From positions 1 to 9,317 of the forward strand of contig CAZWWH010000047.1 in assembly GCA_964637365.1 (NCBI GenBank): a stretch of 9,317 nucleotides of DNA, given 5' to 3'. Both the position numbers and the translations under genes were made by a program. Shown piece after piece: positions 1-6,703 of this stretch; position 1 is the first letter of the stretch; the number at the start of each line of letters is the position of its first letter. Origin of the DNA: Cryptoclostridium sp964637365. Its GTDB lineage: Bacteria; Bacillota; Dehalobacteriia; UBA7702. The notes beneath the pieces are model-generated. The model was not told the origin of the DNA. It did not search any database and saw nothing but the letters and a program-made list of their open reading frames with translations.

Positions 1-37
1 CGACTATCAGCATTACGAGTAATAACCTCTTTTTCAT
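1..37 (-). CDS. 5' end of a leftward gene, putative exported protein (partial)
   Basis: Read on the minus strand, an ATG at 37-35 opens a frame of 12 codons that runs off the left edge. The peptide is MKKRLLLVMLIV: two lysines and an arginine followed by an unbroken hydrophobic run, the classic start of a Sec signal peptide or membrane anchor. A near-perfect Shine-Dalgarno (AAGGAGGGA, 47-55) sits 9 nt upstream of the ATG, which is why I believe this start despite the short length. A leftward promoter candidate lies further upstream at 181-209. Nothing can be said about the mature protein. It is divergent from the operon and need not be related to it. Confidence 0.7.
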   Translation of the reverse strand, partial: MKKRLLLVMLIV

Positions 38-46
38 GACAATAAT

Positions 47-55
47 TCCCTCCTT
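47..55 (-). promoter_or_regulatory. Ribosome binding site of the leftward gene
   Basis: On the minus strand the sequence reads AAGGAGGGA, 9 nt before the ATG at 37-35. It is close to a full match to the 16S anti-Shine-Dalgarno and decides the start of the partial leftward gene. Confidence 0.75.
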
Positions 56-70
56 AGATGTTAAATCTCT

Positions 71-90
71 ATATCGTACCCATACGATAT
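71..90. promoter_or_regulatory. Perfect 8-bp inverted repeat, candidate operator or leader hairpin
   Basis: ATATCGTA (71-78), a 4-nt spacer CCCA (79-82), and TACGATAT (83-90) form an exact inverted repeat. It lies about 16 nt upstream of the Shine-Dalgarno of the leftward gene and downstream of that gene's likely promoter, so it would be inside the mRNA leader. As DNA it has the size and symmetry of a dimeric regulator site; as RNA it would be an 8-bp stem with a GGGU or CCCA tetraloop, with no poly-U after it in the leftward direction, so it does not look like a terminator. The half-site TCGTAC also appears once at 171-176 (reverse orientation), close to the predicted leftward start of transcription. 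The symmetry is seen; a regulatory role is inferred. Confidence 0.5.
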
Positions 91-180
91 TACTTTTTGC
101 ACCTCCCCAATGATGAAATGTTCTGTTTATACAGCATGACAAAAAAATCAATTCATTAATGATGTATACTGTACGACTAT

Positions 181-209
181 ATTATATATAAAAATTTTGA
201 ATTGATCAA
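181..209 (-). promoter_or_regulatory. Leftward sigma-A type promoter candidate
   Basis: On the minus strand TTGATC (209-204, four of six matches to TTGACA) is separated by 17 nt from a perfect TATAAT (186-181). Transcription would start near 174, giving a leader of about 137 nt before the ATG at 37. The surroundings are very AT-rich, so chance -10 matches are likely, but the spacing is ideal and a leftward gene with a good ribosome site is present. Confidence 0.5.
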
Positions 210-402
210 TGAAAAATATTAAAATTGTCAAAATATTTTTTCTTGATGTTCAATTAGTTATTTTGTAAAGAAAAGTTTAGGTTATCAATTACTCTGGGTG
301 CAATGCTCATTGGTAGTAATGATTAAAAAACTAAATCTGACTCTTTGATGGAATTACCCGCATTAACTTCACAGCTTTTCTTGCTAAAATTTTTGAAAGT
401 TA

Positions 403-431
403 TTTCTTTTATCCAATAAATATGTTATAAT
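403..431 (+). promoter_or_regulatory. Rightward promoter of the operon (extended -10)
   Basis: A perfect TATAAT at 426-431 is preceded by TGT (423-425), the extended -10 TGn motif. With 17-nt spacing the -35 would be TTTCTT (403-408), a weak match, which an extended -10 can compensate for. Transcription would begin near 438, about 30 nt upstream of the first gene's start codon at 470. No other equally good promoter is visible in the short gaps downstream, so this probably drives the whole operon. Confidence 0.6.
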
Positions 432-469
432 AGTTTAATATACTGAAAACAGAAATGAGGTTGTGTCGT

Positions 470-1282
470 ATGAAGCTCATCGATACCCATGTCCACGCAT
501 TTCCTGATTTCTTAGCGGATAAGGCCATTCATAAGCTCTCTGCTCTGTGTTCTACTGAACAACATCAGGCGAATCCTATGACAAACGGCACTTTTGCCGA
601 TACTATGGCCAAGCAGCAGGAATGGGGAAGCGATTATTTTGTATTGTTGAATATCGCAACCTCGCCGGAATCAGTGCTAAAGGTTAATGATTTTCTTTTG
701 GAACATAATGGCGGGCCTGTCCTTTCATTTGGTTCCATCCACCCACAGTATGCTGATTATAAATCAGAAATCAAGCGTCTTGCCGATGCGGGAATCAAGG
801 GCGTTAAATTTCATCCGGAATATCAAGAATTTGATATGGACGATCCCGCTGTTTATCCCATATATGAGGAATTAGGTAAGTACAATATGATTATGTTATT
901 CCATGCCGGTTTTGACCCGGCGTATGATGGCTCTGTACGTGCGTATCCTCACAAAGCCGCCAAGGTTCTGCAAGATTTTGCAGGTATGAAAATTATTTTG
1001 GCTCATATGGGTAACCTTACCGATTCCGAAGAAGCAATGGAATATTTGGTAGGAAAGGATGTCTATTTTGACATTTCTATGGCCCATACTGGAATGGGTA
1101 AGGAAAAAATGGAAGCGATGATTAAGGCTCACGGTGTCGATAAGTTCCTTTATGCCACTGACTGTCCCTGGTCTAACGGATTAGAAGTCCAGGAACTGGT
1201 TAAAAACTTTCATTTTTCCGAGGAAGACAAAGATAAAATTTTCTATCAAAACGCAGCGAAACTTTTGAACATTTCTTTATGA
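470..1282 (+). CDS. Amidohydrolase-2 family TIM-barrel metal-dependent hydrolase
   Basis: A 270-residue protein of the amidohydrolase-related family (COG2159 / PF04909 type), a cytosolic metal-dependent TIM-barrel enzyme; the family includes hydrolases and non-oxidative decarboxylases, so the reaction cannot be fixed here. Motifs run in family order: DTHVH with H7 and H9 at the end of strand 1, KFHPEYQ (H115), LFHAGFD (H145), LAHMG (H179), and ATDCPWS with the catalytic-type Asp D231 near the C-terminus. There is no signal peptide. I chose the ATG at 470 over the in-frame ATG at 455 because GAGG at 457-460 is well spaced for 470, and the family normally begins a few residues before the HxH motif. 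It is the first gene of the operon; its TGA stop overlaps the ribosome site of pyc, which suggests translational coupling. Its substrate and its link to pyruvate carboxylase are unknown. Confidence 0.85.
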   Translation: MKLIDTHVHAFPDFLADKAIHKLSALCSTEQHQANPMTNGTFADTMAKQQEWGSDYFVLLNIATSPESVLKVNDFLLEHNGGPVLSFGSIHPQYADYKSEIKRLADAGIKGVKFHPEYQEFDMDDPAVYPIYEELGKYNMIMLFHAGFDPAYDGSVRAYPHKAAKVLQDFAGMKIILAHMGNLTDSEEAMEYLVGKDVYFDISMAHTGMGKEKMEAMIKAHGVDKFLYATDCPWSNGLEVQELVKNFHFSEEDKDKIFYQNAAKLLNISL

Positions 1283-1287
1283 GGAGG
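1281..1287 (+). promoter_or_regulatory. Ribosome binding site deciding the pyc start
   Basis: GAGGAGG lies 8 nt before the ATG at 1296 but only 2 nt before the in-frame ATG at 1290, so 1296 is the better start. The site overlaps the TGA stop (1280-1282) of the upstream gene. Confidence 0.75.
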
Positions 1288-1295
1288 TTATGCTT

Positions 1296-4200
1296 ATGAT
1301 TAAAGACATTAATCGACTTCTGGTTGCTAACCGTGGCGAAATCGCCATTCGTATTTTCCGAGCGGCAAACGATTTGTCCATCAAAACCGTTGGGGTTTAC
1401 TCCAAAGAAGATAAATTTAATCTTTTTCGTACCAAAGCCGACGAAGCATATCTGTTGGGTGAAAACCGCAGCCCCCTTGCGGCATATCTTGATATTGACC
1501 TTATTATCGATTTGGCGAAAAAGAAAAAAATCGACGCTATTCATCCCGGTTATGGTTTCCTTTCAGAAAACGCAAATTTTGCCCGGGCTTGTGAAAAAGC
1601 TGGTATTCAATTTGTCGGTCCTCCTTCCGATGTTTTGGATCAAATGGGAGATAAAATCAAAGCCAAGGAATTGGCAAAGCGCTGTCAGGTTCCTACGATT
1701 CCCGGTAGTGAAAAGCCAATTGCTTCCGCAGAAGAGGCAAAGAAGTTGGCACGAGAATATGGTCTCCCCGTGATTTTGAAAGCGGCAGCCGGCGGCGGTG
1801 GCCGTGGGATGCGATTGATTGAATCCGAAGACGAAATTGAAACCGCTTTTGAAATGGTTAAAAGCGAGGCACACAAAGCTTTTGGCTGCGATGATATTTT
1901 TATGGAAAAATATCTCGTCAATCCAAAGCATATTGAGGTTCAAATTTTAGCTGATAATTACGGTAATGTTGTTCACCTTTTTGAACGGGACTGTTCCGTG
2001 CAGCGCCGTTATCAGAAAGTAGTAGAATATGCTCCCGCCTTTTCTTTGAGTCAGGAAAAACGCCAACAGCTTTATGATGACGCAGTAAAAATCGCCAAAG
2101 AAGTCAATTATGTAAATGCTGGCACCGTAGAATTTTTGGTAGATAAAGATGGGAACCACTATTTTATTGAAATGAACCCTCGCATCCAGGTGGAACATAC
2201 CGTGACTGAAATGGTCACGGGGATAGATCTTGTACAATGTCAGCTGATGATTGCCCAGGGGTATGCACTTGATTCCCCTGAGATTAATATTAAATCCCAG
2301 GATGACATCACGATGCGCGGTTACTCTATCCAGTGTCGCGTTACCACCGAAGACCCCCGCAATAACTTTGCGCCGGATTACGGTAAACTTACTACCTACC
2401 GCAGCGGCGGCGGTTTTGGTGTGCGTCTTGATGCCGGCAACGCTTATACGGGAGCGGAGATCTCTCCTTATTACGATAGTTTGCTGGTGAAAATTACCAC
2501 CCAAGACCGAACCTTCAAAGGCACCGTGCAAAAAGCCCTGCGGGCCATTGCGGAAATCCGTATTCGAGGCGTTAAAACCAATAGCTCATTTTTGACTAAT
2601 ATTCTAAAAAACGAAGTGTTCCAGAGCGGCCAGACCTATACCGGTTTCATTGAAGACACTCCGGAGCTTTTCGAGGTAGAACCCTCTCGGGATCGTGCTA
2701 CTAAGGTATTGAAATTTTTGGGAAATAAAGCAGTTAATGAGAATTGCGTAAAACCTAATATTGTGGTTGCTCCTCGTGTCCCGGAAGCTCCTGAAGAGGC
2801 TCCTCAAGAAGGATTAAAGTATCTTTTAGATAAGGAAGGCCCCGAGGCTCTGAAAAAATGGATTCTGGATCAAAAGAAGGTACTTATTACCGATACTACC
2901 TTCCGTGACGCTCATCAGTCTTTGCTGGCTACCCGTATGAGAACCGTTGATATGAAACGCATTTCCAAAGCAACATCTCATATTTTGAAAGATGCTTTTT
3001 CTATGGAAATGTGGGGTGGTGCTACCTTTGATGTGGCATACCGTTTCCTCCATGAATCTCCTTGGGTTCGTTTGGATGAATTGCGGGCGGCAATTCCCAA
3101 TATTCCCTTCCAGATGCTGCTCCGCGGCGCCAATGCAGTGGGGTACACCAATTATCCCGATGAATTGATCCGCGCCTTTATCCGGGAAAGTGCGGAATCG
3201 GGCATTGATATTTTCCGTATTTTTGACTCTTTAAATTGGCTTCCTGGTATGGAATTGGCCATTGATGAAGTACTAAAGTGCGGCAAAATTGCTGAAGGCA
3301 CCATTTGTTATACCGGTGATATTCTGGATCCTAAACGTGATAAATACACTCTGAAATACTATGTCAATCTTGCCAAAGAATTGGAAAAACGCGGGATTCA
3401 AATTTTGGCCATTAAGGATATGTCCGGCCTGTTGAAGCCCTACGCAGCCAAAGTTTTGGTGGAAGCGTTAAAAGACGAACTTTCCATTCCTGTTCATCTT
3501 CATACCCATGATACCAGCGGCAACCAAGTAGCTACTTTGCTTATGGCTACCGAAGCGGGGGTTGACATCATTGATACTGCTATTAGTAGTCTGTCCTCTT
3601 TGACCAGTCAACCTTCAATGAACTCTGTGGTGGCTGCCTTGGAAGGTCAGGAACGTGAAACCGGCTTCGATTTAATGGAACTGCAAAAGCTTACTGATTA
3701 TTGGGATGACATTCGTCCCTACTACCACAGCTTTGAAGCCGGAATTAAACATCCCGCCACGGACATTTACCGTTATGAAATTCCCGGCGGCCAGTATACC
3801 AATCTGAAACCTCAGGTAGAAAGCTTGGGGCTTGGCCATCGTTTTACGGAAGTAAAAGAAAAATATAAAGAAGTCAATGAGATTTTGGGCGATATCGTAA
3901 AAGTTACTCCCTCTTCCAAAATGGTCGGCGATTTGGCCATTTTTATGGTGCAAAATGACTTAACCAAAGAGAATATTGTGGAAAAAGGGAAGGGCTTAAA
4001 TTTCCCTGATTCATCTATCAGCTATTTTAAAGGTATGATGGGACAGCCTGAAGGTGGCTTCCCGGAAGACCTGCAAAAAGTAGTTTTGAAAGGGGAAGAA
4101 CCTATTACCTGCCGCCCTGGTGAATTACTTCCCATGATTAACTTTGAAGAAATCCATGATAAAATGGAGGCTCTTAGCGCTACGGAAAAACATATTATTG

Positions 4201-4751
4201 AGCATATTCCGGAACGTGTGCTTCGCCGCTCTGTATTGAGTTGGTACATGTATCCTAAAGTAACAGAGGATTTTCTTAAGCATCGCATGGAGTATAGCGA
4301 TATTAGCCATTTGGACAGTCATGTTTTCTTTGACGGCCTCATGCAGAATGAAACCACAGAAGTGAATATTGAACCAGGGAAAACCTTAATCATTAAATAT
4401 ATTGGTTTTGGAGAACCCAACGATGACGGTACCCGTGATGTGATCTTTGAATTGAACGGCGTACGACGTGAAGTCAATGTGGTGGATCATTCGGCCAAAA
4501 GCTCAGTCAAAGAAGTAAAAATGGCCGATCCTGATAATATGTCTGAAGTCGCTTCTAGCCTGCCAGGTGCTGTATCGAAAATTCTTGTAGCCGAAGGCGA
4601 TGTTGTAGAAGAAAACCAGACCCTAGCCATTATTGAAGCCATGAAGATGGAAACCAATATCACCGCCAGAATCAGTGGCACCATTGATAAGATTTACGTC
4701 AGCGCCGGTGATACTGTCAAAGCCGGTGAATTGATTATCCAAATGAAATAG
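1296..4751 (+). CDS. pyc: Pyruvate carboxylase, single-chain
   Basis: A biotin-dependent cytosolic enzyme that carboxylates pyruvate to oxaloacetate using ATP and bicarbonate. At 1151 residues it is full length for the single-polypeptide family. Domains in order: biotin carboxylase with ATP-grasp (about 1-450), with the glycine-rich loop from K162 (KAAAGGGGRGMR) and EMNPRIQVEHT from E292 including catalytic-type R296; a linker and allosteric region (about 455-520); the carboxyltransferase TIM barrel (about 525-800), with DTTFRDAHQS from D533, metal ligands D538, H736 and H738, the carbamylated-lysine candidate K707 in IKDMSG, and pyruvate-binding R610 in LLRGAN; the PYC/OADA conserved region (about 800-1000); and a C-terminal biotinyl domain with K1117 in EAMKMET, 34 residues from the end. 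Every key residue I looked for is present. The position between an amidohydrolase (13-nt gap) and a DUF1015 gene (19-nt gap), in one operon with sdhCAB, points to supply of C4 acids. Oxaloacetate decarboxylase and 5S subunits resemble only parts of this chain, so they are excluded. Confidence 0.97.
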   Translation: MIKDINRLLVANRGEIAIRIFRAANDLSIKTVGVYSKEDKFNLFRTKADEAYLLGENRSPLAAYLDIDLIIDLAKKKKIDAIHPGYGFLSENANFARACEKAGIQFVGPPSDVLDQMGDKIKAKELAKRCQVPTIPGSEKPIASAEEAKKLAREYGLPVILKAAAGGGGRGMRLIESEDEIETAFEMVKSEAHKAFGCDDIFMEKYLVNPKHIEVQILADNYGNVVHLFERDCSVQRRYQKVVEYAPAFSLSQEKRQQLYDDAVKIAKEVNYVNAGTVEFLVDKDGNHYFIEMNPRIQVEHTVTEMVTGIDLVQCQLMIAQGYALDSPEINIKSQDDITMRGYSIQCRVTTEDPRNNFAPDYGKLTTYRSGGGFGVRLDAGNAYTGAEISPYYDSLLVKITTQDRTFKGTVQKALRAIAEIRIRGVKTNSSFLTNILKNEVFQSGQTYTGFIEDTPELFEVEPSRDRATKVLKFLGNKAVNENCVKPNIVVAPRVPEAPEEAPQEGLKYLLDKEGPEALKKWILDQKKVLITDTTFRDAHQSLLATRMRTVDMKRISKATSHILKDAFSMEMWGGATFDVAYRFLHESPWVRLDELRAAIPNIPFQMLLRGANAVGYTNYPDELIRAFIRESAESGIDIFRIFDSLNWLPGMELAIDEVLKCGKIAEGTICYTGDILDPKRDKYTLKYYVNLAKELEKRGIQILAIKDMSGLLKPYAAKVLVEALKDELSIPVHLHTHDTSGNQVATLLMATEAGVDIIDTAISSLSSLTSQPSMNSVVAALEGQERETGFDLMELQKLTDYWDDIRPYYHSFEAGIKHPATDIYRYEIPGGQYTNLKPQVESLGLGHRFTEVKEKYKEVNEILGDIVKVTPSSKMVGDLAIFMVQNDLTKENIVEKGKGLNFPDSSISYFKGMMGQPEGGFPEDLQKVVLKGEEPITCRPGELLPMINFEEIHDKMEALSATEKHIIEHIPERVLRRSVLSWYMYPKVTEDFLKHRMEYSDISHLDSHVFFDGLMQNETTEVNIEPGKTLIIKYIGFGEPNDDGTRDVIFELNGVRREVNVVDHSAKSSVKEVKMADPDNMSEVASSLPGAVSKILVAEGDVVEENQTLAIIEAMKMETNITARISGTIDKIYVSAGDTVKAGELIIQMK

Positions 4752-4770
4752 GCAAGGGTGGAACAGTGAT

Positions 4771-6027
4771 ATGGTACGAGTGAAACCTTTTCGGGGTATC
4801 CGCCCCAAAGCTGAATTGGCGGCCGAAATATCTGCTTTACCTTATGATATAATGAACCGCAGGGAAGCCAAAGCTATGGCGGAAGGAAACGCTGTTTCTT
4901 TCCTCCATATTTCTCGGGCGGAAATTGATTTTCCCGACGACATTGGAGACTATGACGACTGTGTCTATGAAAAGGCTAAGGATAATCTTTCACGATTTAT
5001 GAAAAATGGCACTTTGTTCATGGAAGAAACGCCTGTCTACTATATTTATCGGGAGACCATGGGAAGTACAGTACAAACGGGGCTTGTGGCTGCCGTAGCA
5101 GTGGATGATTATGAAAATGGCGCCGTAATGAAGCACGAGCTGACTCGTAAAGAAAAGGAGCAAGACCGCATTCGCCATTTTGATGTTTGCAACTGTCACA
5201 CTGAACCAGTATTTCTCACCTACCGCCATCAGGATCGTATTGATGCCATAGTGGATCAATGGGTTAAGGACCATCCTTCGGTGTATGACTTTGTTAGTGA
5301 AGATAACGTAGGCCATACTCTTTGGGTGATGGATGCTCCTGATGCCATTGCGTCTTTGGAATCGTCTTTTAGAGACTTGGATAAGATGTACATTGCCGAT
5401 GGACACCATCGTACCGCTTCTGCGGCCGCCGTTGGCAAGCTTCGTCGGGAGCAGTGTATACAAAGAATAGGGGTTGCCCCTTATGACTATTTCATGGCAG
5501 TGATTTTCCCTGATCGTGATTTATCCATTATGGCTTATAATCGTGTCGTGCGGAGGCCTGATGGGCAGTCCTATGAAGAGATTCTTGCGTCAATCAAAGA
5601 AAATTTTATGGTAGAGAAGGTAGAAGGCCTTTTTTATCCTACACAAAAGCATGAATTTGGCTTATATTTGAGAGATTCTTGGTACAAGCTCACGGCTCAT
5701 GATTGTCTCTATTGTCACGATGACCCAGCGAAAAACCTTGACGCTTCTATTTTACAAACAACGGTGTTGGAACCCATTTTTGGTATCAAAGATATTCGCA
5801 CTGATAAGCGTATTGATTTCATTGGCGGTATCCGCGGTAATGAGGAAATTGTCCGGCGCTGCCATGCTGAAAACAGCATTGGCTTTGCTCTTTATCCAGT
5901 GGAAATCGCTGACCTTATGAAAATTTCGGACAGCGGCAAAATTATGCCGCCTAAAAGCACTTGGTTTGAGCCGAAACTCAGAAGCGGTTTGTTCCTGCAT
6001 TATTTGGAGGATGAATTTCGGGGCTGA
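4771..6027 (+). CDS. DUF1015 family protein (COG4198-like), function unknown
   Basis: A 418-residue soluble protein, matching the usual length of DUF1015 proteins. Family hallmarks visible are the N-terminal KPFRGIRP (residues 5-12), PYD (24-26), the segment KHELTRKEKEQDR (121-133), and YIADGHHRTASAA with D210, H212, H213 and R214. The polar clusters HELTR...DR and DGHHR look like ligand- or nucleotide-binding sites. The DGHHR loop resembles the binding motif of ParB/sulfiredoxin-fold proteins, which include free-serine kinases, but calling it a kinase would be speculation. No membrane segment or signal peptide is seen. A ribosome site AAGGGTGGA (4754-4762) lies 8 nt before the ATG. It sits between pyc and sdhC with gaps of 19 and 37 nt, so it is co-transcribed with both. 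A role in carbon or amino-acid metabolism is plausible but not shown. Confidence 0.85.
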   Translation: MVRVKPFRGIRPKAELAAEISALPYDIMNRREAKAMAEGNAVSFLHISRAEIDFPDDIGDYDDCVYEKAKDNLSRFMKNGTLFMEETPVYYIYRETMGSTVQTGLVAAVAVDDYENGAVMKHELTRKEKEQDRIRHFDVCNCHTEPVFLTYRHQDRIDAIVDQWVKDHPSVYDFVSEDNVGHTLWVMDAPDAIASLESSFRDLDKMYIADGHHRTASAAAVGKLRREQCIQRIGVAPYDYFMAVIFPDRDLSIMAYNRVVRRPDGQSYEEILASIKENFMVEKVEGLFYPTQKHEFGLYLRDSWYKLTAHDCLYCHDDPAKNLDASILQTTVLEPIFGIKDIRTDKRIDFIGGIRGNEEIVRRCHAENSIGFALYPVEIADLMKISDSGKIMPPKSTWFEPKLRSGLFLHYLEDEFRG

Positions 6028-6052
6028 CCTGGTTATGAATATGTAGTTGTTT

Positions 6053-6057
6053 GGAGG
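6053..6057 (+). promoter_or_regulatory. Ribosome binding site deciding the sdhC TTG start
   Basis: GGAGG sits 7 nt before the TTG at 6065. The other in-frame TTG (6047) lies upstream of this site and would have no ribosome site of its own. Confidence 0.7.
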
Positions 6058-6064
6058 ATTTGGA

Positions 6065-6688
6065 TTGAAAAAACAAAGTAACTTTTTCATTAGAAGACTT
6101 CACTCTCTTGTGGGGTTGATTCCTGTGGGGATTTTTCTCTGCGTTCACCTGCTGCTGAACAGCACTGCTTTGGCGGGCCCGGCCTTTTATGCCAATAAAA
6201 CCATTGCCGGGATGCGGGGAATCCCCTTTATCATCGTAGCCGAATTGTTGTTGATTGCCATTCCCATCATTTTTCATGCGGCTTATGGCATCTATATCGT
6301 TTATATGGCGAAAAACAATGTGCTGCGGTACAAGTATGCGCGAAATTGGATGTTTTATCTTCAACGCGTCAGCGCCATTATTACAACCATCTTTGTGATT
6401 TTTCACGTGCTGACCTTGAAGGTTTTCACCAACGGCGTTGCCGACACTCTGGTAACCTTTGTGCAAATGCTGAACAATCCTTTGATCTTTGTGCTATACT
6501 GCATTTGTGTGCTGGCGGCTATTTTCCATTTTAGCAATGGTCTGTTTACCCTGCTCATCACCTGGGGAATCATCCAGGGGCCCAGAGTACAAAAGATTTT
6601 TACCGGTATTACCATGGCCATTTTTGTGATTCTCAGTGTTGTCTCTATTGTGATTCTCGGCACCATCGCCGGCTATCACATTTTGTAA
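6065..6688 (+). CDS. sdhC: Succinate dehydrogenase / fumarate reductase cytochrome b558 subunit
   Basis: The membrane anchor of a type-B succinate:quinone oxidoreductase: 207 residues with five hydrophobic helices (roughly 13-35, 53-80, 99-121, 137-165, 178-203). It should carry two b hemes and the (mena)quinone site and pass electrons to or from SdhB. Four histidines, H28, H71, H114 and H155, fall almost exactly where the Bacillus subtilis heme ligands lie (28, 70, 113, 155, from memory), one in each of helices 1-4. H13 in RRLHS is also typical. The only acidic residues in the chain are E60 and D127. Translation most likely starts at TTG 6065, fixed by GGAGG upstream and by the family-like start KKQSNFFIRRLHS. 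Tandem in-frame stops TAA TAG end it, the second overlapping the ribosome site of sdhA. No separate SdhD gene is present or expected in this type. Confidence 0.92.
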   Translation: MKKQSNFFIRRLHSLVGLIPVGIFLCVHLLLNSTALAGPAFYANKTIAGMRGIPFIIVAELLLIAIPIIFHAAYGIYIVYMAKNNVLRYKYARNWMFYLQRVSAIITTIFVIFHVLTLKVFTNGVADTLVTFVQMLNNPLIFVLYCICVLAAIFHFSNGLFTLLITWGIIQGPRVQKIFTGITMAIFVILSVVSIVILGTIAGYHIL

Positions 6689-6703
6689 TAGGAGGTGAGA
6701 CAA

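Larger units (their letters stand above)
38..469. other. Divergent AT-rich intergenic region
   Basis: About 430 nt without a credible gene separates the leftward partial gene from the rightward operon. It contains the two promoter candidates, the 71-90 inverted repeat, a weak CTGT/ACAG repeat at 123-134, and a weak imperfect inverted repeat at 288-320 (ATTACT ... AGTAAT around a CAATG/CATTG core). Reading frames here are broken by many stops. I see no tRNA and no recognisable riboswitch. The base composition is clearly more AT-rich than the flanking genes, as expected of a divergent promoter region. Confidence 0.7.

Noticed and set aside
60..108. Possible leader peptide on the minus strand after GGGGAGG (GTG start, 13 codons)
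   Set aside because: The GTG overlaps the Shine-Dalgarno itself, and the next ATG is 18 nt away and gives only four codons.
126..150. Alternative leftward promoter with TATAAA at 131-126
   Set aside because: The only -35-like TTGATT is at 14-nt spacing, too close; the 181-209 candidate has a perfect -10 and 17-nt spacing.
288..320. Imperfect inverted repeat ATTACT ... AGTAAT with CAATG/CATTG core
   Set aside because: Short arms, a large gap and AT-rich surroundings make it plausible by chance; there is no upstream gene it would terminate.
455..469. Upstream ATG at 455 as the start of the amidohydrolase
   Set aside because: No ribosome site precedes it, and the GAGG at 457-460 fits ATG 470; the family starts just before the HxH motif.
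1..469. Riboswitch or T-box ahead of the operon
   Set aside because: The predicted rightward leader is only about 30 nt, too short, and no conserved riboswitch core was recognised in the region.
1947..2531. Open frame of 194 codons on the minus strand inside pyc
   Set aside because: It lies wholly within the biotin carboxylase region, has no recognisable domain, and is explained as a shadow of a strongly coding opposite strand.
5978..6466. Minus-strand frame of 162 codons spanning the DUF1015/sdhC junction
   Set aside because: Low-complexity His/Asn-rich translation, no ribosome site, opposite to two well-supported genes.
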